A stretch of DNA of 64,000 bases from Stictocephala bisonia (lineage: Eukaryota > Arthropoda > Insecta > Hemiptera > Membracidae): contig JAQJVL010000110.1 of the NCBI GenBank assembly GCA_035578905.1, positions 1,564,631 to 1,628,630 on the forward strand. The letters are read 5' to 3'. The first letter of the stretch is position 1; each line of letters begins with the position of its first letter. The position numbers were made by a program, and so were the translations under genes. The notes beneath the pieces were generated by a model that did no database searches, had not been told where the DNA came from, and saw nothing but the letters and a program-made list of their open reading frames with translations. Below are positions 47,991 through 58,919 of this stretch, piece after piece.

Positions 47991-48330
47991 ACTAGAAGTC
48001 AGGCTAGGGAAATTATTTGGAGAGCAAGTGAGTTCATGGCGAATGAGGCCAAATTAAGAGATGAACAACGAATCCCCGTAAAAAATCGTTAAACTGCAGT
48101 TGCATGTAGCATTTCAAAAACTCTTATAAAGGAAATTCGGCGTGAAAAGTGTTTATTGGACACTTCAGCGGAAGGAGGGTGTTTGTTCACAACTCCCAAA
48201 AAATACAAGAGAAAAACAACAGCGACAGAACTAGACGATTTCGACAAATGTATCGTTAGAAAAACCGTCCATGAGTTTTATAAAACTGACGAGTCACTCC
48301 CAACTCGTCATTTTTATTTTAAACCAATTT
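47991..48330 (+). pseudogene. Transposase-like N-terminal helix-turn-helix relic
   Basis: Plus-strand frame of about 112 codons interrupted by a single in-frame stop: SQAREIIWRASEFMANEAK, stop after IPVKNR, then TAVACSISKTLIKEIRREK, TTPKKYKRKTT, and ATELDDFDKCIVRKTVHEFY, ending shortly after. The order Q-A-R-E-I-I, a helix-turn-helix-like block, S/T-P-K-K basic stretch and L-D-D-F-D-x-x-x-x-R-x-T-x-x-x-F-Y resembles the N-terminus of a family of insect transposon-encoded DDE proteins that I remember but cannot name with certainty. The DDE domain is absent downstream. It is probably the remains of the transposase of the surrounding 1.9-kb element. Confidence 0.5.
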
Positions 48331-48960
48331 AAATAAAAATTATATGTATTTTAACGATACGGGAAATCACAGAAATATTTTTCTTAGTGACAGTAAGAAG
48401 TATATATTTCTTAGTTACTTAATTTCAATTAAAGTTACTAAATGATTTATAATTTTAGATGATATATTTAATAGTTGTTATTGATATAAGTTTTAATTTG
48501 TTAACTTTCAAACTCTTAACCAATTTGATATTTTTATTTTAAATACTGGTCTAATTATAAGAGATACCAAAATACAAATTCTCCGTAAACGCGTAAACAA
48601 TCACCCTGTACGATCTGTCTGTGACCGCCTCGCTCAGAGTCGATGTTTTTATATGACTAGTAGGCCAGCCAGGAGGCCGGACCTTCAGCGCGCGTACTAT
48701 ACTACTGTGGTGTTAGTGAACTTGTCTTCTAAGATCTCAAATATTTACTATTTCAAAAATACTACTATGTTATCTCTTCAATATATTAATTCCTGGCTTA
48801 GTGCCCTTTAACCTAACCTAACAAAATATCAATATAAGTATCGTGTATTCATCATGTAACTCAAGTCTATCACATGTTCATTTACTAAATCCCATCAAAA
48901 ATTTGAATGTTCTAAATAACATCTGAGTTCACAAAGTATCGAGTTGGTGAGGTTTTACTT

Positions 48961-49849
48961 TATTTGAGTTTATGTTTCACAATCAACTGCTAATGAAATG
49001 TGATAAATTGCTCTGATTTCACAATTATAATCTAGGACACAGTAAACTCTTTCAGAGAAATTTTCTGATTTTATAGATTATATTTTAAATGAAATTTACA
49101 AACCCTAATAATGTAAAATAAGAGTTATTTAATGCATAAAAAAACTATGGTGATTAACAAAATGATAGTAATTGTTAGGAAATGGCACAATAACAATAAG
49201 TTATATTACACTATTAAAATAATAAGTTATATTATTAGTTACACAGTACTACGCTCACTTTTATAAATGCTCAAATCTGGGGTATTAATAGTACTGAGTG
49301 AAAACAATTGTCAATAACTTAATAAAGAAATCATAATAAACATTTCATTTGAAGAAAGTTACTCAAACAAATTTACTATCCCTTTCATAACAATAAAATT
49401 ATTCAGATAATACAACAAAAAAATAATAATGATATTAAATACCAACACAAATATAATTATATAATAAAAAAAAAAAAAACATCACCAAAATAAGAATAAA
49501 ATCAGACTTATCTTCCTAAGCCAGCTTTGGATAGCAAGTAATGGAAAAAAACCCTTCACTGTATATAATACTAGATTTTTTACAAACTATACAGAGGCAT
49601 TCTACAAACAATTAAGAATGCTCTATATATATATTGCATACAGACGGCAAATTATGAGGGTTTTTGAAAAATCAATATATATTTTGAAAAATCATAACAT
49701 GCATATTATATATGCAATATAGACTAGTATGCATATTGTCTATATTTACCATATTCCCTTCTTTGTAGTAATAGGTAATCACTATATATAAGATTGGTGG
49801 TAAACAGTCATAATACAAAATAAAAGTTAAAAACTACTCCAAACAATAT
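48961..49849. other. No recognised gene
   Basis: Strongly AT-rich, with an A13-type homopolymer near 49,466 and alternating AT tracts near 49,625 and 49,700. Confidence 0.45.
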
Positions 49850-49864
49850 TTTTCTTAGTTATAC

Positions 49865-50095
49865 CATTGATTTTATCACAAATAGATTTCCCATCTAATG
49901 TTAAACCGCTGAGTCTCAAAATATCAGCTGTTTTTGTGGTCCATTGTGGATCACTAGTGTAGTCCCATGTATATACAATGCAGTTTAAACAAGTAATGGT
50001 TGCGGGCCTCACTAACTAACAAAATTACAGACACAAATATTCTTATTAGATGGAATATCTATTGTAGATGTATTTAATCAAAGGATATACTTTAC
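49865..50095 (-). repeat. Dispersed repeat R2, copy 3 (reverse orientation)
   Basis: Reverse-complement match to 30,330-30,545: caaatagatttcccatctaa, gagtctcaaaatatcagctg, gcagtttaaac and gggcctcactaactaacaaa appear in the mirrored order. Confidence 0.7.
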
Positions 50096-50295
50096 AGCTT
50101 AAAACTTCACACATTGGCACATTAATCACTGCATTATTAAAATACTAAAAAAATTTTGATTATATCATGAACAATTTTCTAATTTTATGATTAAAATAAA
50201 AACAATAACAAAAAGCATTACAAACAATCATTTACGAATCTTAACAACAAACAAATGGTAGTTTTACTACAAAAATAGATCAAAACTAAAAATAT

Positions 50296-50412
50296 TAGTT
50301 TTTTGATAAATTCACTTTTGAAGTGACTGGATAATATAAATATTCTAAATATTAATTAATAATGTTTGAGTTGTCCATCTTACAAAATGAAAATGGGTTG
50401 TTGGACAACTTC
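50296..50412 (-). repeat. Inverted-repeat arm P (partner at 52,232-52,347)
   Basis: gataaattcacttttgaagt, tgagttgtccatcttac and aaaatgaaaatgggttgttg match the reverse complement of 52,232-52,347. The two arms are about 1.9 kb apart. Confidence 0.75.
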
Positions 50413-51117
50413 TGTGAAACTTACGCCCATATTACATATATATGTACGAATAAGAACATCTGATAGGACTACAGAAATTTAAAGGAAAATTCAACTACGT
50501 GTTTGAACCAAACTAGTATTATAGTCGTCCCAATATTTGCCAAGACATTCTTCCATTCATCAGTAATAGATACAAATTAACGACAATTCGAAAAAAAGTT
50601 TGAAAGCAATCATTCTACTAGTATTAATCCTTTGGGTCCTGATCAAATTATATACTTAAAAAATCTTGTTTTCTAGAAAAACTAAATATATCTTTAAATC
50701 AATAACTGAAAGTTTTTTAATATTTTGATTTACATAATAATTTTGCATTTCATTGTTGATTAGTTACAGTCAAAGTTCTTTATTCATAATCTCAATATTC
50801 ATGGGCAAGAATAAAAAGCCAAGCCCATTGTGCAATATACCTATAGAGACATAACCTAAATGTTTGGGCCAGCTTGTAGTATTATTGCTCCCCGTTAAAA
50901 AAACACTTGACATGTATAAATGGCTTAATAGTATGTACCTACATTTGTTCATACTAATGTAAAAAATAAGTTACTTTTTAGACAACATGTAAGTTAATTT
51001 TTTTATACGATTGGATAATACAGTACTTTTAAAATTTGCCACCTCCAAACATAAATTATTAACATAGTTTGGATGTCTGAGAGCTGTACTAACTGAGATA
51101 AATACATTTTGGGCATC
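50413..51117. other. No recognised gene
   Basis: AT-rich; only chance-level open frames. Confidence 0.45.
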
Positions 51118-51327
51118 AATGTATCAATACTAGAGGTTTATATTACCTTATATTCAGTCAAGAGCCCCAACACGTTGTACGATGGCGACCGGTTTCGATT
51201 AACTCATTTAGTCATTTTCAAGCCGAAAATACATAAAAACTTCACTCTTGTAAGGTTGTCAGAAGTCTTGAAAAACACTGAACACATACAAACGGACGAA
51301 AAATGAAAAACACAAAGCGAACATTTA
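51118..51327 (+). mobile_element. Foldback element Q, left arm
   Basis: atactagaggtttatattac, gttgtacgatggcgaccggt, gtcattttcaagccgaaaat and gaaaaacactgaacacatac match the reverse complement of 52,365-52,580. The arm is interrupted on its inner side by the piggyBac-type insertion at the TTAA at 51,328. Confidence 0.8.
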
Positions 51328-51331
51328 TTAA

Positions 51332-52160
51332 CCCCTTAGTTGCCACGTCCGTGATATCACGTGCGCGTGCGTCTAGCCTGTACTGCCACGCCCGTCATAT
51401 CACGTTTCGATGCAACCAGCTGTTTCAACTGTTATATTTGCCCAAATACTGGCTCTTGCTTCATTCTAGCGGTAATATTTTGTACTACTAGGACTGCCAC
51501 TGAACCAGCTTGGTCGGTGTTGCAACCTAGCGGCAATAATTTGTAGTTTTTGTAAAGCACGTGTCTCGTTCATTGTGTGATTTATTTCCGGGCTGTATCA
51601 CCACGGTATTGTGCGTTGTTAGATTTATTGGCGGCGTATTAATCGCCGAGTTTTGTAAACGTGGTAGTGTGAGTTTTAGTGATTATTGCAGTGTGTTTCA
51701 TTTATATTTTTTATGGAGAACGAGGATGAAATACGTAGGTATCTTGACCTCCCTAGCTCTGAATTAGGTATTGAATATGACGATTATTCTGAAGACAATG
51801 ACGTGACAATGATTATTCTTATAAGATTAATATTCTCAATGACAAGACAATGAAGACAATGATTATTCTTATAAGAATACAACGCGGCGAGAACAAAAGC
51901 GGCGCGAGACTCGGTACGTCTGTGTAGATATTATATAATATTTTATTTACTATACAGTCAAATTTAAATTAATTTTTTATCACCCCCCTCCACCCCAAAA
52001 ATAACACAAATTGAACTACCTTATTATAATACACAGAGAAAAAATTAAAAAAATATGAGAAAATAATTAAGTAAATTACATGTAATCAAAACATACGTAT
52101 ACTACATAAAAACCCGGCAATGGGCTTATGACACGACGCTAGCGGGCGGCAGTTAAGGGG
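51332..52160 (+). mobile_element. piggyBac deletion derivative, 829 bp
   Basis: Flanked by TTAA on both sides (51,328-51,331 and 52,161-52,164), with terminal inverted repeats ccccttagttgcc (left) and ggcagttaagggg (right). TTAA target duplications and CCCTTA-type ends are diagnostic for piggyBac. Inside is only the start of a coding region (51,713-51,853). The element is non-autonomous, and it sits inside the foldback element Q. Confidence 0.88.
51713..51853 (+). pseudogene. 5' stub of a piggyBac-like transposase
   Basis: ATG at 51,713 opens a 46-codon frame starting MENEDEIRRYLDLPSSELG and followed by an acidic EYDDYSEDND stretch. Acidic N-termini of this kind are common in piggyBac transposases, whose DDE domain would follow; here it is deleted. 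The frame then reads into a duplicated acaatgattattcttataag segment (two copies, about 51,805-51,872) and stops at 51,853. The short duplication probably marks the repaired deletion junction. Confidence 0.65.
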
Positions 52161-52231
52161 TTAAATTAAAATGTGGCAAAGACACGGTCAGTTCACAGCG
52201 CGGGCTGTACAGGTTGCAAGTCTAGATAAGA

Positions 52232-52347
52232 ATCGTGGTTGTCCAACAACCCATTTTCATTTTGTAAGGTGGTCAACTCAAAAATTATGAATTGATATTA
52301 AGAATGTTTATACTACCCAATCACTTCAAAGTGAATTTATCTTAAAA
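52232..52347 (+). repeat. Inverted-repeat arm P' (partner at 50,296-50,412)
   Basis: ttgtccaacaacccattttc and cactttgaagtg-type sequence in the mirror order of 50,296-50,412. The arm lies between the piggyBac insertion and the right arm of element Q, so the two inverted pairs are interleaved and not simply nested. Confidence 0.75.
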
Positions 52348-52364
52348 CCGACTGTGTCTATGCC

Positions 52365-52590
52365 ACATTTTATTTTGATTAATGTCCGCTTAGTGTTTTT
52401 TGTGTTTCGTTTTGTATGTGTTCAGTGTTTTTCAAGACTTCCAATGACCTCACAAGAGTGAAGATTTTATGTATTTTTGGCTTCAAAATGACAACATGAG
52501 GTAGTCGAAACCGGTCGCCATCTGACGACGTGTTGGGCCACTTGACTGAATATAATGTAATATAAACCTCTAGTATAATTAGACAGTGGT
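52365..52590 (-). mobile_element. Foldback element Q, right arm
   Basis: Mirror copy of 51,118-51,327, ending in aaacctctagtataattaga. Short open frames in both arms are side effects of the repeat. Confidence 0.8.
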
Positions 52591-52868
52591 CCGGAGGCAA
52601 TTCATTATGAAACTAGAAGCTAGTCAATGTATTTATTTTAATATAATAATGACTAAATAAAACTAAGGGGAAAAATGTAACAACTCTTGCAGCTTTTTGG
52701 CTTATCACTTACATAGAGCTTTAACTAAAAATACATAAAGCTTTAACTAAAAATAATTACATATAACTATCCCCAAATGTACTCATTAACCATTAATTAA
52801 ATAACAAAATTGAATGATATTGGAATAATAAGTAAATTTATAATATGCCTAAAACCTTAAACTAAGTA

Positions 52869-53423
52869 CAGTAGAACCTAGCATATCTGGTCGTGTGAAA
52901 TCCGGAACCTCTGATAACCAGCCCGGACGGCTCAGTGACAAAGAGAGACCTGGCATGTCGGTAGATCAAACAGTTGCTATTGATTGTGTCGCCATTCCAG
53001 TTTGAGTTTTCTAGTATACTGTATTTTACTGTTTCACTGTTTTTTATTTACTGTATGTTCTAAAATAAAATCAAATTCATAATCTACTGATATTTTTTTC
53101 CATTACGTAATCAGAGTACCTTAGCTTCCAGTAAGTACCTTAGCTAAGAAATATGATACTAGCAGGCCAAAAGCATTTCAGTTTTTAATTTTGTTAAAAA
53201 TTTAACTATTTTATAAAATTATTACTAAATATTTTGGAAAACCCTTACAGCTCAGTATTTAACAATCCATTAATTACATGGGTCCTTAAAAGCATAACCA
53301 TAGTACCCACGATGCATTCGCTACATGAAAACCATGCCTTCATTATGGTAATACCATATCTAGCTTCAAAGTTATTCGGCCTACCCTAGCACCACATTAG
53401 ACCGGATATGACAGATTTTACTG
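52869..53423. mobile_element. Short pogo/Tigger-like element, 555 bp
   Basis: Ends cagtagaacctagcatatct and (reverse complement of the right end) cagtaaaatctgtcatatcc are inverted repeats, each flanked by TA (52,867-68 and 53,424-25). There is no reading frame. A non-autonomous relative of the elements at 46.25 and 59.78 kb. Confidence 0.75.
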
Positions 53424-53425
53424 TA

Positions 53426-54526
53426 GTGTGAAAATTTAATAACAACCCCATACACTTAAACAAAAAAATCTTATACAAGTAATATAATATTAACTTAAAT
53501 TAAAAATGATAAAGTGGAAGACAGGTTGTTTTTTTTTTTAACTTGGGAAAATACTTCTATAGCTATATTTAAATATTTGAGCATATAAGTAATTGAATAT
53601 TAAGTAGGAAACCTAATGATTTATTAGACAACATCCAAAGACTTAATTTATGTAAAGCTTCATACATATGATTTACTCAATCTACAAAATCTTAACTTAA
53701 ATAATGTTATTTGATAACAAACATATGACGAAGTTCAATAGATTCATAACCTATTGATAACAATTGAAAAATCAATATAGTAGGCTATCATAAAATATGA
53801 ACTAAATAAAACAAAAATAAATACATGACACAAATATTCAATGAAATCAAAACTTTTCAAAAGAGGAAACCAGATGATAAATGAAAGTTAAACACTCAAG
53901 ATGAAGGAGTTCTTCCCAAAGCTATTTATAAACATTTTGCCAGCTCTATATTTAGGACTGTTCAGTTATTATTTCAATAGTAAATTTATGTTCATCATTT
54001 ATATTTGACTTCAATGGGAGGTTTATGGTGCTTTTTGATTTTCTAATCAATACATAAGAACCCAATTTTCTATTATTCTTCAAAATAGTAGAAAAATTTT
54101 GATGTTTACAGAAAGTATGTATCATAATAGAACTTTATATACTGATCCAAAAATATCTGCTAACATAAAACCCATGTAAATCAGTATTCTATATGCCTTT
54201 TCCTGACCATGAACAAATGTTAAGTAACTAAAGCTAATCTTATACTAGATATAATAATTTTTGGCCATTGTATTTTGAATTCGGCAAAATATTTTTAGCT
54301 AATCACTCTACTATAAAGCCTGTTTGGTATAACTCAATGACTAATTGACATAAATGTTTTGCCTTTTTCCAACTATCATAAAATGTTGACTTTAAGTAGA
54401 TCTAACAAACTCTGAAATATTAAAATATTTTTCAAATTTACAAAATATAAATGATTTTAGGGGTTAAGAATTATTAATTACCTGTGAGAAGGTGAATACA
54501 ATTGTTCAAAAAAGTTTAAAAACTAA
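53426..54526. other. No recognised gene
   Basis: AT-rich with a T-run near 53,530; no coding region supported. Confidence 0.45.
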
Positions 54527-54751
54527 TTTTTCACTACACTACTATGAGTTTAGCTGTTTTCGTTATGTGTTTACTACCTGCAAAACATCATATTTTCAAC
54601 AGCTGTCTATTGTTTACTACCGAAAGTAACATTGTTTACAACCGAAAATGTTCCACAGTCAACAATACCTGTTTTTAAAACATGTTTCTAATTTAATAAA
54701 CAGTTAACATTCCAATAATGAGTTTTTATTCCGTAGTGTAGTGAAAAGTAT
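54527..54751. mobile_element. Small MITE, ~225 bp
   Basis: Left end ttttcactacactac and right end gtagtgtagtgaaaa are perfect inverted repeats. The interior contains gtttactaccgaaa-type short direct repeats. Confidence 0.65.
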
Positions 54752-56211
54752 CGTTCAAAACTCGAGTGAAAGTGTTTTGTATGTTCTCGACCATTTGAAG
54801 TGCTCGACAAGTCTCGCACTTCAAACATATGGTCTCGAACATGCAAAACCCCACTTTCCACTCTTTGTTATGAAATATACTATTACAGCACACAAATGGC
54901 ATAACCTTTTCAGAAAAAAAGTAAAGAAATAACAGTATCAAGTTATTAGATCTAAGTTGTAATTATTAATTTATATGGGCGTTTATGCAAAAATTCAATT
55001 TAATTCGTACAAAAATTGAGTTATGAAATGTCTGAGAGCAAGGAATTTTTTCATTTTTTGGGCCAGATCAGTTTGACCAGTGTAGAAAAGTTTCCTAACC
55101 AACCAAAGTAAGTGATGAATCAACTATAAATCTTTTACAAAGTTTACGTTTTACTGAACATTATGGTAGTTCAAATAGTTTACATTTTAATTGTTTAAGC
55201 TGGATAAATTTGTATTTTGTCAAAGTTCTATAGAGCATAAGATTCACCACTTCTTTCAAATGTAATTTTGGTTTCTACATATTATCAGTTTTTCTAAGTA
55301 TAAATTTTTTTTATAATTTATAAAAGTAGTTAATTTTACAATCCCTGTTTGCTTTCTTACGGGAATCTTTTAGTATTATACATTGAAAATGCAAATTTGT
55401 ATCAAACCTCTCAAAAAGGGCATATCATGGAGGTCTGGAGAGTAATCCCAAACGAGCAAAGCTAGTCCATTATTTTTATGTACATTCAACACGAAAAAGT
55501 AAAATAATTACGAATTAAAATCCAATTAGGTATGGAAATAACAAAATCATCGAAAAATAATAATGACAGACTAAGTTATGAAAATGATGTGAAGGAAAAA
55601 TGAATTATTATAGGATAAGATAGAAAATTCTTAGTGGAAGTTGTTTAGACAAAATAATATCTCTGTTGTAAAGACATCTATTGACAAGAGGGATGTATGT
55701 TTGATGATTTTACTGTGATAAGTTTAGGATGGAAAATAAAAAAGCCTAAGGAATTGATAATTTTACATATTGTGATGTGAATAAAGGAGGGATATAGAAA
55801 ATGTATGGAAGAAAGAAGACTGAACATTTTGTGCTAAGCACATTTAGATAAATACTGGGAAGTGTGTAATATGATGATGATTATTTTAAGGTATTTAAAT
55901 TCATCATGAACAGGCTTTATGATTTGTGAACAAAAGATGACTAAGAAGTTACTTGTGAAATTTTTTCGATTCTTAAAGTATTTATACTACAGAATGGTTG
56001 TAAAAATATACAGCAGCTTTCTCTTCCAACCGTAACAGCAACAAGTTCACACATTGTCAAATTATAAAATTTTACATGGCCAATATTACGCCAGGTAAAT
56101 TTTACAAAGAACCAACAAAAATATAAACTGCAAAATGAATCATTTCAATAAGTAATAGTTTTCTTCAACAGAGCTAAAACATAATAACTATACCTAAATT
56201 TGTGGGTAAAA
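54752..56211. other. No recognised gene; possible 3' UTR side of the following exon
   Basis: AT-rich. Overlapping 60-70-codon frames near 54,740-54,940 lie on a small internal hairpin (ccatttgaagtgctcg / tcgcacttcaaacatatgg) and are not supported as genes. Confidence 0.4.
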
Positions 56212-56354
56212 CTATTGTATTCTGTCTAGAAATCTCTCAACAGCTTTGGTCCAGTTTGCTATCAAACCACTATGTTTTTCGACATTATCTGTAGGCTTGA
56301 ACGTCTTTTCCACTTTTCTCAGTTTAGCGATCTCCTTCCTATCCTTCCACACAC
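56212..56354 (-). CDS. Terminal exon of a glycerol kinase 5-like gene
   Basis: On the minus strand an acceptor (ttttttactgtttag) precedes an exon starting at 56,354 in phase 1 and ending at a stop at 56,212. The encoded tail begins VWKDRKEIAKLRKVEKTFKP and ends SGLIANWTKAVERFLDRIQ. FGGY-family glycerol kinases end with this layout: G-x-W, a charged E-[IL]-x-K-L-R helix, a [FV]-x-P turn, then a W-x-K-A-V-x-R helix. The K-L-R and F-K-P details fit glycerol kinase 5-like proteins better than classical glycerol kinase. Those enzymes phosphorylate glycerol or a related polyol; GK5 itself has been linked to lipid metabolism. The upstream exons should lie at higher coordinates, but I could not find one up to 64,000, so a long intron or a retained orphan exon is possible. 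Confidence 0.6.
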
Positions 56355-57150
56355 CTAAACAGTAAAAAACATCATTGTAAAACATCAAACAGAAAATAAG
56401 CAAAAAATTAACAGTTCAAATTAATTTTTGTGACCTTTAAATGCTTTATTAATATTCTTCATGGCTGTCAAATTGTTTAACATATTCAGTGCTAAGCCTG
56501 TATTTTCGTTTTCACCATATGTGACTGCATATACAAATTAAAAACTTACCCCAATGGCTGAACTTTTTTTTCAAAAACTCATTTTCGTGATTGTGTAGTG
56601 TCAATTTATGACTGTCAGAAGTAATCAGTATATGTGGAAGGTTCAAATAAATGAATTTTTATGTATGGCCGACTAGTTGGCCATCAGCCGCTGGTGAAGG
56701 ACTTTGCAAAAAATGAATGTCCAAAATTTTTTACACCAATTTATTTTATAATAAACTAGTTAGTAATATAATGAATTAAATAAAACAAATGAAAAAATTA
56801 AAAACTACTATTATCATGTCCATTTCTAACATTTCTTCACAATTAGTCTAATCTGAGATAAATTTGTCAAAACATAGTACAGAACACACTTCATGTTAGT
56901 CAGGGCATTTATTGAACATAAATACACTATTGTTAATTTTTCGTTCTTTTCGGTACATTCAACATCTTTTTTGCTTAATTTTATTCCTAATTTATCGAAA
57001 CCTAATCAAAACCAGTAATAGAAACTCCAAAAATAACCAGAATCGGAAACTGAAAACCACGTCCTACTCATAGGATACCGCAGAAGTACGGGACCTAATA
57101 GCAAGCGAACCCGGCAAAGGCTGGGCGAAGACTGATTCAATAATAAGAGT
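56355..57150. other. Presumed intron or upstream flank of the glycerol-kinase-like exon
   Basis: No further exon that fits the kinase family was recognised. A GC-rich motif ggccgactagttggccatca, then gccgctggtg, at about 56,668-56,700 recurs in the cluster at 57,150-57,285. Confidence 0.35.
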
Positions 57151-57285
57151 GAGGCAGTATAGCCGACTAGACGGCCATCAGCCACCACTGGTGACAAGCG
57201 CTTGGCCAACTAGATGGCCACGCAGCCGCTAGTGGTCGGATGGCGTGACCGACTTTACGGCCACGTAGCACCGATTGTGCTAAAA
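57150..57285. repeat. GC-rich cluster of ggccatcagccg-type subrepeats
   Basis: Contains gccgactagacggccatcag, ggccaactagatggccacgc, gccgctagtggtcgg and gaccgactttacggccacgt: four variants of a gccgactag-x-ggcca motif. One more copy lies at 56,668. Base composition is sharply GC-richer than the surroundings. Confidence 0.6.
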
Positions 57286-58029
57286 AAAATTTTATACTAC
57301 ATGTTAGTTTAAAATTAGAGACATGAACTTGGGGTGAGAATTAGTTAAAAGTAGCACACTGACATGAATACTAAGCAGAAACACTTCTTTACACAACGGT
57401 TCAATAAACATTCATTTCAGAGTCACTCAATGTTCAGTTTCAAATTTCCTGACTTTTCATTGATCCAAAAACAAATTTTTAAGTTGATATTTAAATTGTG
57501 AAAATCTTTTAAAAGTGTTATTCATGTTAGTAATAAATATTAGAATGTTAGTAATAAATAAAATTTTAATCTTGTTTTGTAGATTACAGAAATCAACAAG
57601 TAAATAATCGAGAACAAATAAATAAATCTTATTTCTTATATGTAAAAATCTACACATTTAAAATAATTTAGTATTTTTGTTCACTGAATTTCTGAGGCAA
57701 CTCCTGAACAAATTTTAACTAACCTTTTTTTTAAATTGAAGGTAATTTTGCGTAGCATGAAAAGTTGATACCATATTTTAACTTAAACTCTCAGTTTTTA
57801 ACAATATTGATTTTAATTTTTATAAGTCCAGCAGAGAACAGAAAGATTTTAACAAGGTTTTAAAATTATGCATTCAAGAAGTAAAACAGGTGTTTTTAAA
57901 TATTTGAAACATTAGTAGTAAGTTCAAATTCAAAGACATTTTGGCCTACTTTGACTGTCTGATATTTATGTTAGTTGATGATGTCAAAGGAGTTTTCAAA
58001 ACACCTGATTATTTAAACACTTAAAAATA
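57286..58029. other. No recognised gene
   Basis: AT-rich. A short direct repeat (tgttagtaataaatatta and tgttagtaataaataaaa near 57,523-57,565) is the only structure noted. Confidence 0.4.
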
Positions 58030-58035
58030 TTAATT

Positions 58036-58490
58036 ATTGTAAACTGTACCAAAATAGTCCGATGATAGCTGTGGCATTTGAAGCCCACACTATCATCTAA
58101 ATGGCCCAAACATTCTAAATAGTTGCTGTGTTTGTGTTATAATGCACATGTTTTGGTTATATATATTAAGTGATATAATTACGGATAAAAACAGCTATTT
58201 CATTTGATAAACATTATTTAATAGTACTTTCTACAAGATATAAAATATTTATATTATTATAATGATATAAAAAATTACAGGATTAACACATAACAAAGTT
58301 AATTTTACCACTACGTTCTAGAGGTCTTTAAATATTATCATACAGTTGTTTTGTAAACAAAACGCCAATTAAATTGACAGTATTGAACATATGCATACTT
58401 GTCATAGATGAAACATGTAGTTGGGTGGTTCTCAGAAACGATATGGCAACACCGCCTAAAATGTCATCGGACTATTTTGATGCGGTTTAC
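58036..58490. mobile_element. MITE-like element, ~455 bp
   Basis: Left end gtaaactgtaccaaaatagt then ccgatgat; the right end is the reverse complement (atcggactattttgatgcgg then tttac). The interior is unrelated AT-rich DNA, with a short hairpin tgatagctgtggcatttgaa against gcccacactatca near the left. Confidence 0.65.
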
Positions 58491-58919
58491 ACTAGTAAGA
58501 ATTATGATATTATTTTATATGTTCAGTATTTAATTTACTCTGTTGACATCATAATCTATACCTTTAAAAGGTAAATACCACTGACTCATCGCTGTAACTA
58601 AAAAGGTATTAAGCCTACGAGGCTGAAATTTTGTAGAGTCAAATGTTTTATGTTGTAGATGTGCAATAAGAAGGAATTTTGAAAAATTCTTAGTAAATCG
58701 AAGATGGCAGCCTTCTTAGTGCCAAAAATTTTAAATGCCAAAAACAGTGTTTCTCTAATTGGACTGTAGCGGCTAAATGAACAGTTCTACAGCAAAACTA
58801 ACACCATTTTCTGCACCTGATTTGAGACGATCTACAACTTTGGCCTTATGACTTTTTGCTCAATCTCACCTCCTTCATCCTTAGGTAGAGCTAGATTTTC
58901 AATTTGTGCGTGTATATCA

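Larger units (their letters stand above)
46853..48744. mobile_element. Inner inverted-repeat element, 1.9 kb, nested in the pogo-like element
   Basis: Left end atatttgagaccttagaaga followed by caagttcactaat; the right end is its reverse complement (attagtg-type variant, then aacttgtcttctaagatctc). After an insertion in the left arm the match continues (gcgaaggtccggcctc against gaggccggaccttcagc). The terminal repeats are thus at least ~100 bp. A transposase-like relic lies inside at 47,991-48,330. Confidence 0.75.
46250..48960. mobile_element. Pogo/Tigger-like outer element, 2.7 kb, with nested elements
   Basis: Left end cagtaaaaccacactaactc and right end (reverse complement) aagtaaaacctcaccaactc form ~20-bp terminal inverted repeats. 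A TA dinucleotide borders each side (46,248-49 and 48,961-62), as expected for Tc1/mariner/pogo insertion. The same kind of end (cagtaaaacctcga) occurs on two shorter elements at 52.87 and 59.78 kb. No CENP-B-type pogo transposase was recognised inside; the interior holds a second inverted-repeat element and a third hairpin. Confidence 0.65.

Noticed and set aside
56545..56612. Possible additional exon upstream of the glycerol-kinase-like exon (acceptor ttctgacag, donor ggggtaagt)
   Set aside because: The splice phases would fit, but the residues (HKLTLHNHENEFLKKKFSHW) do not resemble the part of glycerol kinases that should precede the terminal exon, which is a small, Ala/Gly-rich region.
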